Assembly (NCBI RefSeq): GCF_001654925.1
Contig: NZ_LXER01000001.1
Coordinates: 21,007 to 85,006, forward strand
Length of the DNA stretch: 64,000 nt
Source of the DNA: Buttiauxella brennerae ATCC 51605
GTDB lineage: Bacteria; Pseudomonadota; Gammaproteobacteria; Enterobacterales; Enterobacteriaceae
Reading direction: 5' to 3'
Shown: positions 51,000 to 59,390 of the stretch, piece after piece
Position numbering within the stretch: the stretch's first letter is position 1
Layout of the letters: the number at the start of each line of letters is the position of its first letter
Notes under the pieces: generated by a model
The model's database searches: none
Told to the model about the DNA's origin: nothing
The model's input: the letters and a program-made list of their open reading frames with translations, nothing else
Position numbers and translations under genes: made by a program

Positions 51000-51126
51000 G
51001 GCAAATCCTGTGGAACCGCTTTATTGAGCAGGCCTGAATCTAAAGCAGTTAGATTAGGCTCACCTTAATTTAGAGTAAGAAGCCTTAATTTTAGTGGCTC
51101 TCATTGTCGGGGCATAGTGTAACGCT

Positions 51127-51156
51127 AAAAAGCCTGCGACATCTTGATCACAGGCT
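51127..51156 (-). terminator. Intrinsic terminator of metC
   Basis: On the minus strand a 9-bp stem (51156-51148 with 51139-51131, one G-U pair) is followed by five U residues. It lies about 60 bases after the metC stop. Confidence 0.75.
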
Positions 51157-51214
51157 CAACAAATCATCCTGAAACAGAAAAAAGTGTCCTTTCAGGTATC
51201 CACTTCCGGCAATT

Positions 51215-52405
51215 TTAAGCAATACGCTGGAAACCTGCGTCCAAATCGGCGATCAAATCATCAACATTTTCCAGGCCAATGTGTACGCGCACTAGCGTTC
51301 CAGTGAAGTCTACGCCGCCTGCCGGGCGAATCTCAGCGAGCTCTTCCGGTTGGTTGGCAAGGATAAGCGATTCATAGCCGCCCCAGGAATAAGCCATACT
51401 GAAGTATTGGAAATGGTCCAGATAATGCTGGTATTGCTCGTTGCTCAAACGCTTTTTCAGCACGAATGAGAACAAACCGCTGCTGCCTGTAAAGTCACGT
51501 TTCCAGAACTCGTGACCTTTACTACCCGGCAATGCCGGATGGTTTACACGTTCTACCTGCGGATGCTGTGCCAGCCATTCGGCAATTTTCAGACTGCTTT
51601 CGTGATGCTGACGCAGGCGCACACCAAGGGTACGTAAGCCTCTGCTGGTCATGTACGCCGTGTCTGCATCCAGCATCTGCCCCATCAGATAAGAATTCTC
51701 ACGCAGCTGATCCCAGCAACGCGCGTTCGATACGGCTGTACCTACCATCGCATCGGAATGACCAATCAGATACTTGGTACCGGCCTGAATCGAAATATCG
51801 ATGCCGAAATCCAGTGCTTTAAATAAAATTCCTGCCGCCCATGTGTTATCAATCATGATGATGGCTTCAGGGGCAACACTGCGCACCGCCTTAACAATGG
51901 CTGGAACGTCATGTACTTCCATTGTTATTGAACCAGGCGATTCCAGAAATACGACTTTAGTATTGGGTTGCACAAGTTCAGCAATACCTGCGCCGATCAT
52001 TGGGTCAAACCAGGTGGTGGTCACGCCGAGTTTTGCGAGGATCTTGGTACAGAAATCCTGACTTGGCTCATAGGCGCTGCCAGTCATCAGGACATTATCG
52101 CCATGCTCGACGAACGCCAGAATCGCATTGGCAACGGCTGCGGCACCACAAGGGTAAAGTGCGCAACCCGCACCGCCTTCCAGCTCACACATCGCTTCTT
52201 GTAATGAGAAGTGGGTGAGGGTGCCGCGGCGGCCATAAAAAAGCTCGCCTTTCGCGCGGTTAGCCGTCGCCTGTTTTTTAGCTTCTACAGTTTCAAAAAC
52301 CAACGACGAAGCGCGTTGAATGACGCTGTTAACCGAACCCTGGGTGAATTTTTTATCGCGCCCGGCATTAACCAGCGCCGTTTCGATGTGCTTCTTCGCA
52401 GTCAT
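51215..52405 (-). CDS. metC: Cystathionine beta-lyase
   Basis: PLP enzyme cleaving cystathionine to homocysteine, pyruvate and ammonia in methionine synthesis (396 residues; E. coli 395). The PLP lysine is in [12 protein letters not shown] (near residue 210). A frame 96 bases longer exists, but homologues start at M-T/A-x-K-K and a MetJ-type operator would lie inside the extension, so ATG 52405 is preferred. It is divergent from exbB, as in E. coli. Confidence 0.96.
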   Translation of the reverse strand: MTAKKHIETALVNAGRDKKFTQGSVNSVIQRASSLVFETVEAKKQATANRAKGELFYGRRGTLTHFSLQEAMCELEGGAGCALYPCGAAAVANAILAFVEHGDNVLMTGSAYEPSQDFCTKILAKLGVTTTWFDPMIGAGIAELVQPNTKVVFLESPGSITMEVHDVPAIVKAVRSVAPEAIIMIDNTWAAGILFKALDFGIDISIQAGTKYLIGHSDAMVGTAVSNARCWDQLRENSYLMGQMLDADTAYMTSRGLRTLGVRLRQHHESSLKIAEWLAQHPQVERVNHPALPGSKGHEFWKRDFTGSSGLFSFVLKKRLSNEQYQHYLDHFQYFSMAYSWGGYESLILANQPEELAEIRPAGGVDFTGTLVRVHIGLENVDDLIADLDAGFQRIA

Positions 52406-52423
52406 GTTCACTTTACCCTGTTT

Positions 52424-52439
52424 AACCATCTGGATGTCT
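52424..52439 (-). promoter_or_regulatory. Probable MetJ operator of metC
   Basis: On the minus strand two adjacent 8-mers, AGACATCC and AGATGGTT, match the met box AGACGTCT at 6 and 5 of 8 positions. They lie 19-34 bases before the metC ATG, as expected for methionine repression. Confidence 0.45.
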
Positions 52440-52515
52440 AAACTTAACTTATCATGATTTTGCTGCGTAAACGCAAGGAATGCATAGACAATTTCAGGCA
52501 CTCTTTAAATACTAA

Positions 52516-52530
52516 TGAGAACTACTATCA
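52516..52530 (+). promoter_or_regulatory. Fur box of exbBD
   Basis: TGAGAACTACTATCA matches the 7-1-7 Fur consensus at 11 of 14 positions, 63 bases before the exbB start. Iron repression of exbBD is known in E. coli. Confidence 0.6.
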
Positions 52531-52593
52531 ATTCGATGTCGTTTTGATATTATTGCGCACAGTTTTTGTATCATTTCGTGGTGGAGAGTAAGA

Positions 52594-53328
52594 GTGACGA
52601 ATAATTTGATGCAGACAGACCTCTCTGTCTGGGGTATGTATCAACATGCCGACATCGTGGTAAAGATTGTGATGATCGGCCTGATTCTGGCTTCTGTCGT
52701 CACTTGGGCAATCTTCTTTAGCAAAAGTGTTGAGCTGCTGTCGCAAAAGCGCCGTCTTAAGCGTGAACAGCAACAACTGGCTAATGCCCGCTCTCTGAAT
52801 GAAGCCAGTGAAATGGCCGAAACATTTGATGCGAAAAGCCTCAGCACAATGCTTATCAATGAAGCTCAGAATGAACTGGAGCTCTCCGCGGGCAGTGAAG
52901 ATAACGAAGGCATTAAAGAGCGTACCGGTTTCCGCCTTGAACGCCGCGTTGCGGCAGTGGGCCGTCACATGGGACGCGGTAACGGCTTCCTTGCGACAAT
53001 CGGTGCGATCTCCCCGTTCGTCGGTCTGTTTGGTACCGTCTGGGGCATCATGAACAGCTTTATTGGTATTGCGCAGTCGCAGACCACTAACCTTGCTGTT
53101 GTGGCACCAGGTATTGCAGAAGCCTTGCTGGCAACGGCTATCGGCCTGATTGCAGCCATTCCTGCGGTTGTTATCTATAACGTGTTCGCCCGTGTTATCG
53201 GCGGCTATAAAGCCTCGCTTGGCGATGTTGCTGCTCAGGTTCTGCTGCTGCAAAGCCGTGATCTGGATTTAGGCGCCAGCTCTCAGGCGCGCCCGGTACG
53301 TACAGCTCAGAAACTGCGTGTAGGTTGA
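52594..53328 (+). CDS. exbB: TonB-system proton-channel protein ExbB
   Basis: Inner-membrane pentamer subunit that, with ExbD, uses the proton gradient to energise TonB for uptake of siderophores and vitamin B12. 244 residues, identical in length to E. coli ExbB. Three membrane helices (about 16-39, 128-155, 163-194) are visible with the MotA/TolQ/ExbB motif G-L-F-G-T-V-W-G. The start is GTG, as in E. coli. The gene ends 4 bases before exbD. Confidence 0.98.
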   Translation: MTNNLMQTDLSVWGMYQHADIVVKIVMIGLILASVVTWAIFFSKSVELLSQKRRLKREQQQLANARSLNEASEMAETFDAKSLSTMLINEAQNELELSAGSEDNEGIKERTGFRLERRVAAVGRHMGRGNGFLATIGAISPFVGLFGTVWGIMNSFIGIAQSQTTNLAVVAPGIAEALLATAIGLIAAIPAVVIYNVFARVIGGYKASLGDVAAQVLLLQSRDLDLGASSQARPVRTAQKLRVG

Positions 53329-53332
53329 TACC

Positions 53333-53758
53333 ATGGCTTTGCGTCTTAACGAAAATCTCGACGATAACGGTGAAATGCACGAAATCAACGTGACACCGTT
53401 TATCGATGTCATGTTGGTATTGCTGATTATCTTCATGGTTGCTGCACCACTTGCAACGGTCGATGTGAAGGTTAACCTTCCTGCATCGTCAAGCCAGCCG
53501 CAGCCGCGCCCGGAAAAACCGGTCTATTTGTCTGTCAAAGCCGATCACTCGATGTTTATTGGTAACGATGCAGTAACCAAAGAGAATATGATTAATGCTC
53601 TGATGGCCGCGACCGAAGGCAAGAAAGACACCACGATTTTCTTCCGCGCAGACAAAACGGTTGATTACGAAACGATGATGAACGTAATGGATACTCTGCA
53701 TCAGGCAGGGTATTTGAAGATTGGGCTGGTTGGGCAAGAAGTCACTAAAACCCAGTAA
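53333..53758 (+). CDS. exbD: TonB-system protein ExbD
   Basis: Partner of ExbB; 141 residues, as in E. coli. A single membrane helix (about 23-43) contains the essential Asp25 in T-P-F-I-D-V-M-L, followed by a periplasmic domain. It is co-transcribed with exbB and ends at a strong terminator. Confidence 0.98.
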   Translation: MALRLNENLDDNGEMHEINVTPFIDVMLVLLIIFMVAAPLATVDVKVNLPASSSQPQPRPEKPVYLSVKADHSMFIGNDAVTKENMINALMAATEGKKDTTIFFRADKTVDYETMMNVMDTLHQAGYLKIGLVGQEVTKTQ

Positions 53759-53780
53759 CGCCACCTACATATGCATCATG

Positions 53781-53818
53781 AAACGGCCTGTTAGTTAAAC
53801 TAACAGGCCGTTTTTTTT
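53781..53818 (+). terminator. Strong intrinsic terminator of exbBD
   Basis: A perfect 15-bp stem (53781-53795 with 53799-53813) with a 3-base loop is followed by an unbroken T run. It marks the end of the conserved backbone; everything to its right in the window is accessory. Confidence 0.95.
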
Positions 53819-54045
53819 AACCCCGCCAATTTTAGTTAGCTCAGAGCGCTATTCTGCTATTTATCCTCTAAATAACATCTCTTTGCTGACTTAATCTAAA
53901 TTATAAAAATCACCCGACTTTATTATTGCAACTATAAGAAAAACAGACTCAGACTAACAATAACCTTCTATGCTTTTGCTGTACGTAATAGTTCTGTTAT
54001 GAAAATACCTAATAAAAACTGAACGATAAAAGCGTGGATAACTCA

Positions 54046-55497
54046 ATGGCAACGATGACTGTTTTGCATACAGACAATAAGCAGCCCGATGTGGTGTCAC
54101 TAAGAAGTATTTATCTGCAAGCTGATATATTAATGTTTTTTGTTATCTGGGGGCTTTTTGCTATTTCACTGGCAGTAGGGTGGGCTTACGATGCGCTCCC
54201 CGTGGCACTGGTGGCGGGTGGTCTACTGGCTATAAGCTCAAGCATTGTCAAAGCATTACTACCCGGTACATTATTGACCCGCTTGTATTACGCTTTTACG
54301 CTAATCGGTTTTGCAGCTCTGTTAATACAGTTGGGTGAAGGTGAGACTGAATATCATTTTTCGGTTTTTGTATTGTTATCAGCATTATTGGCTTATCGAG
54401 ATTATCGCCCGATATTAATGGGAGCCGCGGTTGCTGCCATCCACCATGGGTTATTTGCCTGGCTGCAAGCCAATGAGTTATTTGGTATTACCTGCTTTAT
54501 GCACCCAGGTATTCATATGGTGGTGTTCCATGCCATTTTTGTGGTGGCGCAAACGGCAATACTGCTTTATATGGCTCTACGCATGGCTGACGATGCGCGC
54601 TCAGCCAGTGAAGTTGCACAACTGGCCGCGCAAATTAACCGCCAGCCAGGGTGCCTTACGCTTGCTGCAAGTGAAAGAGAGAGCCGAACGCCTTTTGCTC
54701 AAACCTTTAATACCACGCTCACCACCATGAGAAACACGCTAGGGCAGGTGAGCCTTGGCGTGGCATCGGTGCTCTCCGCCTCGGAAAGTATTATTCAGCG
54801 TAATGCCGCGCTTTCTAAACGTACTGACGAACAGGCTTCTGCGCTGGCGATTGCAGCCAGTGCCATGGAACAACTGAGTTCGGCGGCCATCGTCACCAAT
54901 GAAAAAGCACAAAGTGCCCGTATGCTTGCCACGCAAGTGACTGGCCTCGCCCACAAAGGCGGCATCAGTATTGATGCTGCCACGCAGACCATGGAACAAA
55001 TCCGCGAAGAATCTGACCACATCAACAACATCCTGGAACTGATCGACGGTATTGCCTTCCAGACCAATATTTTATCGCTAAACGCCTCTGTTGAAGCGGC
55101 ACGAGCGGGCACACATGGCCGTGGATTTGCGGTGGTGGCTTCAGAAGTGCGCACGCTGGCGTTGCGTTGCGAAAACGCGGCGAAAGATATTCGCCAGTTG
55201 ATTAGTGTCTCAATGGAATGCACTCGTACCGGATCGCAGCAGGTGGAAAATGCCGGGCAAACAATGCGAGAGGTGATCGGTTCTATCAATGCTCTTGCGG
55301 TGCTGGTGGACGAGCTTTCGGACATGAGCGGCCAGCAGAGCCTCAGTATTACGCAAATGAACGGTAGCATTGCCAGTATTGATGAAAGCGTTCGGGATAA
55401 CGTGGATCACACAGCGCAAACTATGCAGGCAGCACGTCAGCAACAGCAACAAGCCGATGGTTTACAGCAGGCCATTTCCGTCTTTCGCCTGGCATGA
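54046..55497 (+). CDS. Methyl-accepting chemotaxis protein with a His-rich six-helix membrane sensor
   Basis: Chemoreceptor of 483 residues. The N-terminal region (about 25-180) holds about six membrane helices instead of a periplasmic ligand domain, with conserved positions E-Y-H-F (His104), Y-R-D-Y-R-P (117-122), a His pair (133-134) and further His at 153, 157 and 162. There is no obvious HAMP domain. The cytoplasmic coiled coil carries the MCP hairpin tip E-A-A-R-A-G-T-H-G-R-G-F-A-V-V-A near residue 350. No C-terminal NWETF-like CheR-binding pentapeptide is present. Clustered membrane His residues suggest a metal or heme cofactor; that is inference. A GTG 12 bases upstream is a less likely start. 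Confidence 0.85.
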   Translation: MATMTVLHTDNKQPDVVSLRSIYLQADILMFFVIWGLFAISLAVGWAYDALPVALVAGGLLAISSSIVKALLPGTLLTRLYYAFTLIGFAALLIQLGEGETEYHFSVFVLLSALLAYRDYRPILMGAAVAAIHHGLFAWLQANELFGITCFMHPGIHMVVFHAIFVVAQTAILLYMALRMADDARSASEVAQLAAQINRQPGCLTLAASERESRTPFAQTFNTTLTTMRNTLGQVSLGVASVLSASESIIQRNAALSKRTDEQASALAIAASAMEQLSSAAIVTNEKAQSARMLATQVTGLAHKGGISIDAATQTMEQIREESDHINNILELIDGIAFQTNILSLNASVEAARAGTHGRGFAVVASEVRTLALRCENAAKDIRQLISVSMECTRTGSQQVENAGQTMREVIGSINALAVLVDELSDMSGQQSLSITQMNGSIASIDESVRDNVDHTAQTMQAARQQQQQADGLQQAISVFRLA

Positions 55498-55605
55498 TTT
55501 GCAGGTCTGCGATCCTTATCACAAGGGAGCGGATGAAGTTCGTTAACAACTTGTTAATAGCGGGCGTCGCGTCCTACTATCCTGGAATACCCGGGAGAAG
55601 TGAGA

Positions 55606-56343
55606 ATGAAAATAACACGCCACCAGGAACTGGTTCAGCTCGTCGAACATTACAGTAATCTGACCACACAACAACTGGCTCAACTGTTAGCGGTGAGCCA
55701 GGAAACCGTGCGGCGCGATCTGCGTGTGCTGCAAAAGCAAGGTAAAATTGTTCGCCAGCACGGGCGTGCTAAGCGCATTAACCGTGGCGTTGATGAAAGT
55801 GGTGACCCGTTCACCGAGCGCCTGAAAAGCCATCTCAACAGCAAAGCCGATATTGCTCACCGGGCTCTGGCCTGGATTGTCCCCGGCATGGTGATTGCGC
55901 TCGATGCCAGTTCAACCTGCTGGTATCTGGCACGGTTACTCCCCGATATTCCGCTCACTGTTTTCACGAATAGCGAACGTATTTGCCAGGCGCTGGCGAA
56001 GCGCGAACACATCCAGATTATGAGTACCGGCGGATTATTGCAGCGAAAATATGCCTGCTATATCAATGCTCCGCTAGCCGCACAGTTGAAATCCCTGGAT
56101 ATCGACCTGTTTCTGTTTTCCTGTGAGGGTGTCGACAGTAACGGCACGCTATGGGACACCCGCAGCTGGAATGCCGAATATAAAACCATGCTGCTAAAGC
56201 GATCCGCCCAGTCACTGCTATTGATCGACAAGAGCAAGTTTGATCGTGTGAGCGAGGTGCGGATCGGTGAGCAAGTTGATGTCACCGAAATTATTACCGA
56301 AAGCAGCCAGCCTTTAATGGCTCATAAATGCGGAGTTTTGTAG
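55606..56343 (+). CDS. DeoR-family regulator, FucR-like
   Basis: Sugar-phosphate-responsive regulator of 245 residues. The N-terminal DeoR helix-turn-helix (about 5-55, T-T-Q-Q-L-A-Q-L-L-A-V-S-Q-E-T-V-R-R-D) precedes a DeoRC sensor domain. Segments such as D-P-F-x-x-R-L-K-S-H, M-V-I-A-L-D-A-S-S-T-C-W-Y-L-A-R and L-L-I-D-K-S-K-F closely resemble E. coli FucR, the activator of fucose genes. No fuc genes are beside it in this window. The start ATG at 55606 has GGAG 7 bases upstream; a GTG two codons before is possible. The 3' end overlaps the convergent small gene by 22 bases. Confidence 0.85.
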   Translation: MKITRHQELVQLVEHYSNLTTQQLAQLLAVSQETVRRDLRVLQKQGKIVRQHGRAKRINRGVDESGDPFTERLKSHLNSKADIAHRALAWIVPGMVIALDASSTCWYLARLLPDIPLTVFTNSERICQALAKREHIQIMSTGGLLQRKYACYINAPLAAQLKSLDIDLFLFSCEGVDSNGTLWDTRSWNAEYKTMLLKRSAQSLLLIDKSKFDRVSEVRIGEQVDVTEIITESSQPLMAHKCGVL

Positions 56344-56708
56344 CTGTTTTCCACCAGTGCACGGGTGCGTGAAAGTGTTTGAGATTCTTCATTTCGCAGT
56401 GTCTGGTAAACCGCTTCCAGCTTGGCAAGAATTTCATTCTTGAATTGTGGCTTGTGGGTCATTATTTCATTAAGAACAGTACCGTAAATCTCTTCTTTCA
56501 CGCGGTAAGGATAAACTTGGTGGCGATTGTGCCATTTTTGCTCAATCAAAGCCGAGGTGATATTCATTTTTTCCTGGGAGAATTGGGCAATATTTTCATT
56601 TTTAATCAGTACCAAAGCTGCAATATTTTCACGTAATAATGCGTTCTCATCTGATTCTTCGGCAGATGAGGCTGTATTTTGTAGCGGGGAGGTTTGTACT
56701 TTCGACAT
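56322..56708 (-). CDS. Unrecognised small protein A (possible paralogue of the next gene)
   Basis: 128 residues, soluble, mostly helical in appearance, with a Ser/Thr/Gln-rich N-terminus and no signal or membrane segment. I do not recognise a family. Residues 70-83 (V-K-E-E-I-Y-G-T-V-L-N-E-I-M) resemble residues 72-85 of the upstream product. The start lies 4 bases after the stop of that gene, so the two are translationally coupled. Its end overlaps the convergent fucR-like gene. Confidence 0.65.
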   Translation of the reverse strand: MSKVQTSPLQNTASSAEESDENALLRENIAALVLIKNENIAQFSQEKMNITSALIEQKWHNRHQVYPYRVKEEIYGTVLNEIMTHKPQFKNEILAKLEAVYQTLRNEESQTLSRTRALVENSYKTPHL

Positions 56709-56712
56709 GACA

Positions 56713-57111
56713 TTACTCGCTCAGTGAATAAAACAAAGGCCAGCGTTTTTCCTGGGTTAATTGGTTTACCCAGATTTGCTGTAAATGCGGACTTATCTGC
56801 AATTTTTTATCGTCTATAAGCATTTGCAGATCGGCCGTGCTGATTTTTTCTTGCTCGATGAGTTCATTCAATACTCTAACCATCGCTTCAATCTTCACAG
56901 CACAAAATAAACGGTCTTTTAAATGCCTGTCATTTTCTTCAAGTAGCGTGTTTTTTGCCTGCCCTGCATAATGGTTGGCGCTCAGCACCATTTTCTCAAG
57001 CGTTAAAAGATTATCCTGCGCATTTGCACTTAAGTCATTATTTTCATCTGCTGGAACCCTATCAACCTGCGAGACAAGGAAGGGCGTCGACACCAGGTTA
57101 TTGGGCAGCAT
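56713..57111 (-). CDS. Unrecognised small protein B
   Basis: 132 residues, soluble and helix-prone, with no signal peptide or membrane helix. Ribosome site AAAGGA before ATG. Residues 72-85 (V-K-I-E-A-M-V-R-V-L-N-E-L-I) align with the motif in the downstream product, suggesting an old duplication. It is the first gene of a two-gene unit and is divergent from the membrane protein gene at 57214. Function unknown. Confidence 0.65.
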   Translation of the reverse strand: MLPNNLVSTPFLVSQVDRVPADENNDLSANAQDNLLTLEKMVLSANHYAGQAKNTLLEENDRHLKDRLFCAVKIEAMVRVLNELIEQEKISTADLQMLIDDKKLQISPHLQQIWVNQLTQEKRWPLFYSLSE

Positions 57112-57213
57112 GAGAGAAATCCTTTTATATCAATAAAATAAAAATGATGATTAACCAGCGTTGCGTTGACAATATTTTGCCTCAAAATTACTATAAAAAA
57201 AACAGGAGCCCCC

Positions 57214-57717
57214 ATGCAAAGCATCATTTATTCGATTGTATTAATACTGTTGTTACTGAGTGCCGTATTGATGCTGATGCGCGAAGTGTTTCATCCCAAA
57301 GTTAAATCAACCCCGGCGGTTATCCCTAAATTAAATTTAATGCAAAGTGATGAGCGTGAAGATTACTTTGCGAAGTTAATGTCGAAAATTACACCTGACT
57401 ATTATTGGCGGGTGAGCCATGAATATGTTGATTTTAACCATGCCACTATTAAACGTATGCTTATCGAAGAGCTCAGTACTGATCCGGCGCTCTTTGGTGC
57501 TCAGCGGCGTTGCAGTGACTTACATTCAGCGATTTATCGGTATTACGATAACCTCAGAAAGCGCTGCGCAGAAGGTGAGAAAGTGCCGTTTGCTGATATT
57601 GAAGTGCTAAATTTGCGGCAGTGTTTCGACGAGTTCAGCCATGATGCTTATCCCGCGTTAGTTGCTCTGGTGTGGCCGCATTACCAGCGCCCTGAGGTGG
57701 ATTTGGTCAATGTTTGA
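57214..57717 (+). CDS. Unrecognised protein with one N-terminal membrane helix
   Basis: 167 residues. A strongly hydrophobic segment (about 4-22) is followed by a basic/charged region and a soluble domain rich in Tyr, Asp and Arg (D-Y-Y-W-R-V-S-H-E-Y near residues 62-71; R-R-C-S-D-L-H-S-A-I-Y-R-Y-Y near 99-112). CAGGAG lies 5 bases before ATG 57214, so a start 48 bases upstream is rejected. I recognise no family. It is divergent from the two-gene unit at 56322-57111 with about 100 bases between, so the three may be co-regulated. Confidence 0.65.
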   Translation: MQSIIYSIVLILLLLSAVLMLMREVFHPKVKSTPAVIPKLNLMQSDEREDYFAKLMSKITPDYYWRVSHEYVDFNHATIKRMLIEELSTDPALFGAQRRCSDLHSAIYRYYDNLRKRCAEGEKVPFADIEVLNLRQCFDEFSHDAYPALVALVWPHYQRPEVDLVNV

Positions 57718-57910
57718 GATTTTGACTCGCCAGGGAGTGCCGGGTAGCTGACTGTTTTCAAAACTAAAAAAAGCTAAGTCTATTAATGGATCAACTCTGT
57801 GTTTGATAAACTCAGCATAGTGGTTATTATTTGTTCACCCAAACGGAGTTGCTCGTCACGTTGCTGAATATTCAGTAATGCAGTATTTGCCCTAAAAAAA
57901 GATATGACTC

Positions 57911-58471
57911 ATGCCCTTGTTTAAAAAAATCATTGCCGCTTCACTTTTAATTATCCCTTTAGTTATTAGTACAAATTCCTTTGCCTTTAATATGCCAAAG
58001 GAATTTGCATCATTAGGGGTGAAAACACTTTCAAATAAAGATGTGTTTTCTCAACGAGCTTCATTTATAAAACCTGAAAGCAAAACAAATTCTAATAAGG
58101 TCAGATCCGCTATTCTGGCTGAATTTTCTAACTGGAAAGGCACGCGTTATCACTTTGGTGGCACCACACATAATGGTGTCGATTGCTCTGCACTTATGCA
58201 GCATATTTTTAGTGACTCTTTCCATAAGTCGCTGCCCAGAACGACTACGCAGCAAATTCGTAATGGCGAACACGTCAATAAAGAAATGCTTAAACCTGGC
58301 GATTTAGTCTTTTTTCAAACTTCTCCTGGCACTCGCCATGTCGGCGTTTATGTCGGTAATAATGAGTTTATCCATGCCTCAAGCAGCATGGGAGTAACCA
58401 TGTCTTCATTGGCTAACCGTTACTGGGTGGAGCATTATGAAACGGCTCGACGCTTAAAAGTGATGGGTTGA
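57911..58471 (+). CDS. NlpC/P60 peptidoglycan endopeptidase, exported
   Basis: Periplasmic cysteine peptidase of 186 residues. It has a signal peptide (about 1-25, ending S-F-A), then an NlpC/P60 domain (about 63-186) with catalytic Cys92 in V-D-C-S-A-L and His143 in R-H-V-G-V-Y-V-G; the third residue is His155 in F-I-H-A-S. This is the MepS/Spr group, which cuts D-Ala-mDAP crosslinks, but there is no lipobox Cys, unlike MepS. The segment between 25 and 60 is Ser/Lys/Asn-rich. Base composition is A+T-rich for this genome. Confidence 0.85.
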   Translation: MPLFKKIIAASLLIIPLVISTNSFAFNMPKEFASLGVKTLSNKDVFSQRASFIKPESKTNSNKVRSAILAEFSNWKGTRYHFGGTTHNGVDCSALMQHIFSDSFHKSLPRTTTQQIRNGEHVNKEMLKPGDLVFFQTSPGTRHVGVYVGNNEFIHASSSMGVTMSSLANRYWVEHYETARRLKVMG

Positions 58472-58644
58472 TAACAAATATGCCTTCTGTGGTTTTATTT
58501 TGTATTCATTACCCTTATTATTAGTGCCGATTTTAAACTATTTATTTAAATTCATATAGTTAATGAATGAAATAACATTAACATATTTAGTTCATTCATA
58601 AGTTTCGGGATTTATATTCTTATTTCCAGCGAGATTGTTATCAA

Positions 58645-59184
58645 ATGAAAAGAAATTTAATTCGCCATATGGCGGGTGCAGTTATGGTTGTACTGGTTGC
58701 GGGTACGATGCTCGTGGGTTGTGATGGAAAACAAGCAGGAGATGCGTCAATGAAATTTGTAAATGTAGAAAAAGTCTTAGTAGATTCAGGTCTGTTAAAA
58801 CAAGAACAAGATCACCTTAAAGCCGTGAATCAATCTTTGCAAAATGGGCAGCATCTGGCTGAAAAAAGCTATGCAAATTTGCCAGCGAACAAAGTTGATA
58901 CTGCACGAAACGCAGACAGAAATATTCTCGCGCAACAATGGAAAGGGCAGCAACAAGCTGCGCGTAATGTGGTGATGGCAGCATTGAAAAATGCGACCGA
59001 CTCCTACCGTACCGAAAATAAAATCGGTGTAATTTTGCCAACGCAAGTGGCGATGTCGGTTGCTCCAGAGTTGGATGTCAGCGCTGAACTGACTGAGAAG
59101 CTTAAAACAGCAAAACTGGAATTTGCTAAAGTTCCGGATATCACCGTTAAAGCCATTCAAGCCGAAAAGCCTGCTGCAAAATAA
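58645..59184 (+). CDS. Skp/OmpH-like lipoprotein
   Basis: 179 residues. A signal peptide with lipobox L-V-G-C (Cys26) predicts a lipoprotein. The mature part has a Lys/Gln/Ala-rich helical region and the N-terminal F-V-N-V-E-K-V-L and C-terminal I-G-V-I-L-P-T-Q-V-A pattern reminiscent of the Skp/OmpH periplasmic chaperone fold. Residue +2 is Asp, which in E. coli would retain it in the inner membrane. It follows the endopeptidase gene in the same direction, 173 bases away. The role is inferred only. Confidence 0.65.
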   Translation: MKRNLIRHMAGAVMVVLVAGTMLVGCDGKQAGDASMKFVNVEKVLVDSGLLKQEQDHLKAVNQSLQNGQHLAEKSYANLPANKVDTARNADRNILAQQWKGQQQAARNVVMAALKNATDSYRTENKIGVILPTQVAMSVAPELDVSAELTEKLKTAKLEFAKVPDITVKAIQAEKPAAK

Positions 59185-59197
59185 TCCGAGAATAAAA

Positions 59198-59226
59198 AAG
59201 CCTCGTTGAACCATTCAGCGAGGCTT
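59198..59226 (-). terminator. Intrinsic terminator oriented to the minus strand
   Basis: A 13-bp stem (59198-59210 with 59214-59226, one G-U) with a 3-base loop has six A residues on its left side, giving a U run only for minus-strand transcripts. It follows the lipoprotein stop by 13 bases, but both flanking genes are on the plus strand. Confidence 0.6.
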
Positions 59227-59390
59227 AAATTCCACAGGCTGCCCCCTGCCAAAATCACCATAAGTAAATCCGATAATAGCGTTCAAAATTCCTGGGTAGA
59301 ATGGCTACATTGCCCAGGGCAATGCCTGGATCAGCAGACAGGCCATAACTGAGCTGGCTTCCTTTTATCTTCAATTTTCAGGAGCCAGTT

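Noticed and set aside
52406..52501. 32-residue N-terminal extension of MetC
   Set aside because: Not present in E. coli MetC and it would be translated across the probable MetJ operator.
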